Shown here piece after piece: positions 5,238 through 6,330 of a stretch of 6,330 nucleotides of DNA. Numbering within the stretch: the stretch's first letter is position 1; every line of letters begins with the position of its first letter. The notes below the pieces were generated by a model. That model saw only the letters and a list, made by a program, of their open reading frames with translations. It had not been told where the DNA came from and did no database searches. The translations under genes and the position numbers were made by a program. The stretch is from Rhodobacterales bacterium (GTDB lineage Bacteria; Pseudomonadota; Alphaproteobacteria; Rhodobacterales; Rhodobacteraceae): NCBI GenBank assembly GCA_025357355.1, contig JANXPK010000533.1:1-6330 (forward strand), read 5' to 3'.

Positions 5238-5260
5238 GCCATCCGCAGGCTTGCGATGGC
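5238..5260 (-). promoter_or_regulatory. Hairpin in the cold-shock gene leader
   Basis: Read on the minus strand, GCCAT-CGCA pairs with TGCG-G-ATGGC: nine base pairs closed by an AGCC tetraloop, with a single G bulged on the 3' side (plus-strand C5243). It ends 7 nt before the GGGAG ribosome site and 20 nt before the start codon. Its place fits post-transcriptional control (RNA stability, thermosensing or autoregulation), though the structure itself leaves the ribosome site free. The transcription start is not known. Confidence 0.4.
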
Positions 5261-5421
5261 TTGGCTCAGTCGTTCGATGATCGAGTTCTGAAGCCGTAAA
5301 GGAGACAGGGGTCGACATTTCGCGTTTCGCCCCACGGACGTGGTGCATTTGAGCCCGAAAAGCAAGCCCCTTTGGATGACTAACTGGAATTTGCCCAAGA
5401 AACCGGTCCATTGCCGCCCGA
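5261..5421. other. Intergenic stretch upstream of the cold-shock gene
   Basis: No gene is supported here. It probably holds the csp promoter and start of its leader, but I could not pick a convincing -35/-10 pair on the minus strand. One minus frame overlapping the csp start spells a helix-like NSIIERLSQAIASLRMAL, but without a plausible start or family. Confidence 0.35.
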
Positions 5422-5664
5422 TCAAAGCAGGAAGTCGCCGACACTCGGCTCGGCGACCGCCAAATCCTCGATCTGCGCAGCGATATCACCATCGACATTC
5501 AGCCTCGCGACCCTCTGCCCACCCGCCAGCGCGACTCGGGCCTCCCCAGCGTGAAAGCCGTCGCCCGCCGCCAGCCTGAGCCGCCGCAACCCGGTTTCCA
5601 CCCGACAAACCGATCTCGCCAAGCCTTCCCCAAGCCCCGGTTTCCCAATACCCTGCCATTCCAA
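5422..5664 (-). pseudogene. Short coding-like stretch, possibly a remnant of an ABC transporter ATPase C terminus
   Basis: An 80-codon frame from ATG 5664 to TGA 5422-5424. Only the last 59 codons (from about 5600) look genuinely coding, with about 78% G/C at third positions. They read ETGLRRLRLAAGDGFHAGEA, RVALAGGQRVARLNVDGD and IAAQIEDLAVAEPSVGDFLL. The final I-x-x-L-x-V-x-E-P-S-V-x-D-F-L pattern resembles the end of ABC-2 type exporter ATPases (commonly '...L.V.EPSLEDVFL'), where it follows the nucleotide-binding domain. No Walker or signature motif is present and the sequence upstream is the oppositely oriented nuclease-family gene, so if the resemblance is real this is a truncated relic. 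It could also be a small independent gene or chance. Confidence 0.28.
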
Positions 5665-5696
5665 GCGGGCAGCCTGCCCCGCACACCGGGGCCGCC

Positions 5697-6330
5697 ATGA
5701 AACTGCTCAGCTACAACATCCAGTACGGCTTCGGCCGCGATGACCGTTATGACCTTGCCCGCGCCGTTCGCGTGATCGCCGGGGCCGACATTGCGGCGTT
5801 GCAAGAGGTTGACCGCCACTGGTCGCGCAGCAACCACGATGACCAGCCCGCCCTGCTGACCGCACGCCTGCCCGATCATTTCACCGCCTACGCCCCCGGC
5901 TTCGACATCGCCGCCCCGACGTCCCACGACCGCAACCGCCGCCGTCAGTTTGGCCCGATGATCGCCTCGCGCTGGCCGATCTTGTGGACCCGCACCCACC
6001 TTCTCCCCCTGCATCAGATGCTGGATCCGCTGAACACCCAGACCTGCGCGCTCGAGGCTTGCATCGCCGCCCCGTCGGGCCCCCTGCGGGTGATCTCGCT
6101 CCACCTCGCCCATGCCGGCGTCCACGAGCGGCTGGCCCAGATCGACCACCTCCTCGCCCTCAACCCCGCTGCGCCGTGGAGCGGGACCGATGACGAGCCG
6201 CAGCGCAACTGGACCGAGGGGCAGCCGCCGCCACCCTGCCCTGCCAGCGCCATCTGGATGGGGGATTTCAACATGGAGCCGGGCAGTGCCGAGTACCTGC
6301 GCCTGACCAACCCCACCCCCTACCACCCCG
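5697..6330 (+). CDS. Endonuclease/exonuclease/phosphatase family protein, N-terminal part (3' truncated by the window edge)
   Basis: An open frame from ATG 5697 to the window end gives 211 residues of a Mg-dependent phosphodiesterase-fold protein (the superfamily of exonuclease III, DNase I and inositol phosphatases). The metal and catalytic signatures appear in order: LLSYNIQYG (Asn7), ALQEVDRH (Glu37), VISLHLAH (His136) and WMGDFNMEPGS (Asp190, Asn192). The terminal SDH-type motif would lie beyond the window. No signal peptide or membrane segment is seen. A Pro/Trp-rich insertion (about 159-183, PAAPWSGTDDEPQRNWTEGQ onward) separates the His and Asp motifs. Start choice: the ATG directly precedes the conserved first strand; its ribosome site is poor (CGGGG only). 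Substrate cannot be predicted; members act on nucleic acids, phospholipids or inositol phosphates. No link to the ureide genes is evident. Confidence 0.9.
   Translation, partial: MKLLSYNIQYGFGRDDRYDLARAVRVIAGADIAALQEVDRHWSRSNHDDQPALLTARLPDHFTAYAPGFDIAAPTSHDRNRRRQFGPMIASRWPILWTRTHLLPLHQMLDPLNTQTCALEACIAAPSGPLRVISLHLAHAGVHERLAQIDHLLALNPAAPWSGTDDEPQRNWTEGQPPPPCPASAIWMGDFNMEPGSAEYLRLTNPTPYHP

Noticed and set aside
5499..6326. Long minus-strand open frame of 275 codons opposite the phosphodiesterase-fold gene
   Set aside because: Shadow frame; the plus-strand frame carries the Asn, Glu, His and Asp-x-Asn signatures of the family in order.
1..6330. CRISPR arrays, tRNA or rRNA genes, insertion sequences, long direct repeats
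   Set aside because: None seen by reading both strands. No regular repeat-spacer pattern, transposase motifs or paired terminal inverted repeats were noticed, including around the AT-richer gene.

Overview
The window looks like chromosomal DNA of a Rhodobacterales-type alphaproteobacterium. This is inferred from the high GC content (60-75% in the coding lines I counted by hand), strong C/G preference at third codon positions, weak sigma70-like -10 elements of the form CATA(G/C)TCT or CTAGACT, and a compact ureide-catabolism cluster containing an allantoinase/OHCU-decarboxylase fusion. The genus cannot be fixed from sequence alone.

Layout: (a) 2-169, the last 55 residues of a LysR-type regulator (+). 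(b) 250-597, a small secreted protein with six cysteines in its mature part (+). (c) 602-958, 5-hydroxyisourate hydrolase uraH (-), convergent with (b) and divergent from (d). (d) 1085-2497, a PuuE-type allantoinase fused to a UraD-type OHCU decarboxylase (+). (e) 2494-3330, (S)-ureidoglycine aminohydrolase allE (+), overlapping (d) by ATGA. (f) 3351-3863 (possibly to 3905), an unidentified protein on the opposite strand in noticeably AT-richer DNA. (g) 4013-4483, ureidoglycolate lyase allA (+). (h) 4484-4930, gene-poor DNA with possible coding scraps on both strands. (i) 4931-5217, a cold-shock protein (-) with its terminator and an upstream leader hairpin. (j) 5422-5664, a short coding-like stretch on the minus strand that may be a gene remnant. 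(k) 5697 to the window end, the start of an endonuclease/exonuclease/phosphatase-family protein (+).

The central genes form most of one pathway: 5-hydroxyisourate -> OHCU (UraH) -> S-allantoin (UraD domain) -> allantoate (PuuE domain), then, after an allantoate amidohydrolase not encoded here, S-ureidoglycine -> S-ureidoglycolate + ammonia (AllE) -> glyoxylate + urea (AllA). Urate oxidase, allantoate amidohydrolase, xanthine dehydrogenase and transporters are not seen and may lie outside the window.

The pathway itself is known biology. The points most worth a second look are the AT-rich unknown gene sitting in reverse orientation inside the pathway cluster, the apparently leaderless allA mRNA sharing a 13-of-14 promoter element with puuE, a TTAT-N11-ATAA palindrome between uraH and puuE, the csp leader hairpin, and the short coding-like remnants around the csp gene. 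I found no clear evidence for a wholly new system, CRISPR array, tRNA, rRNA or insertion sequence.
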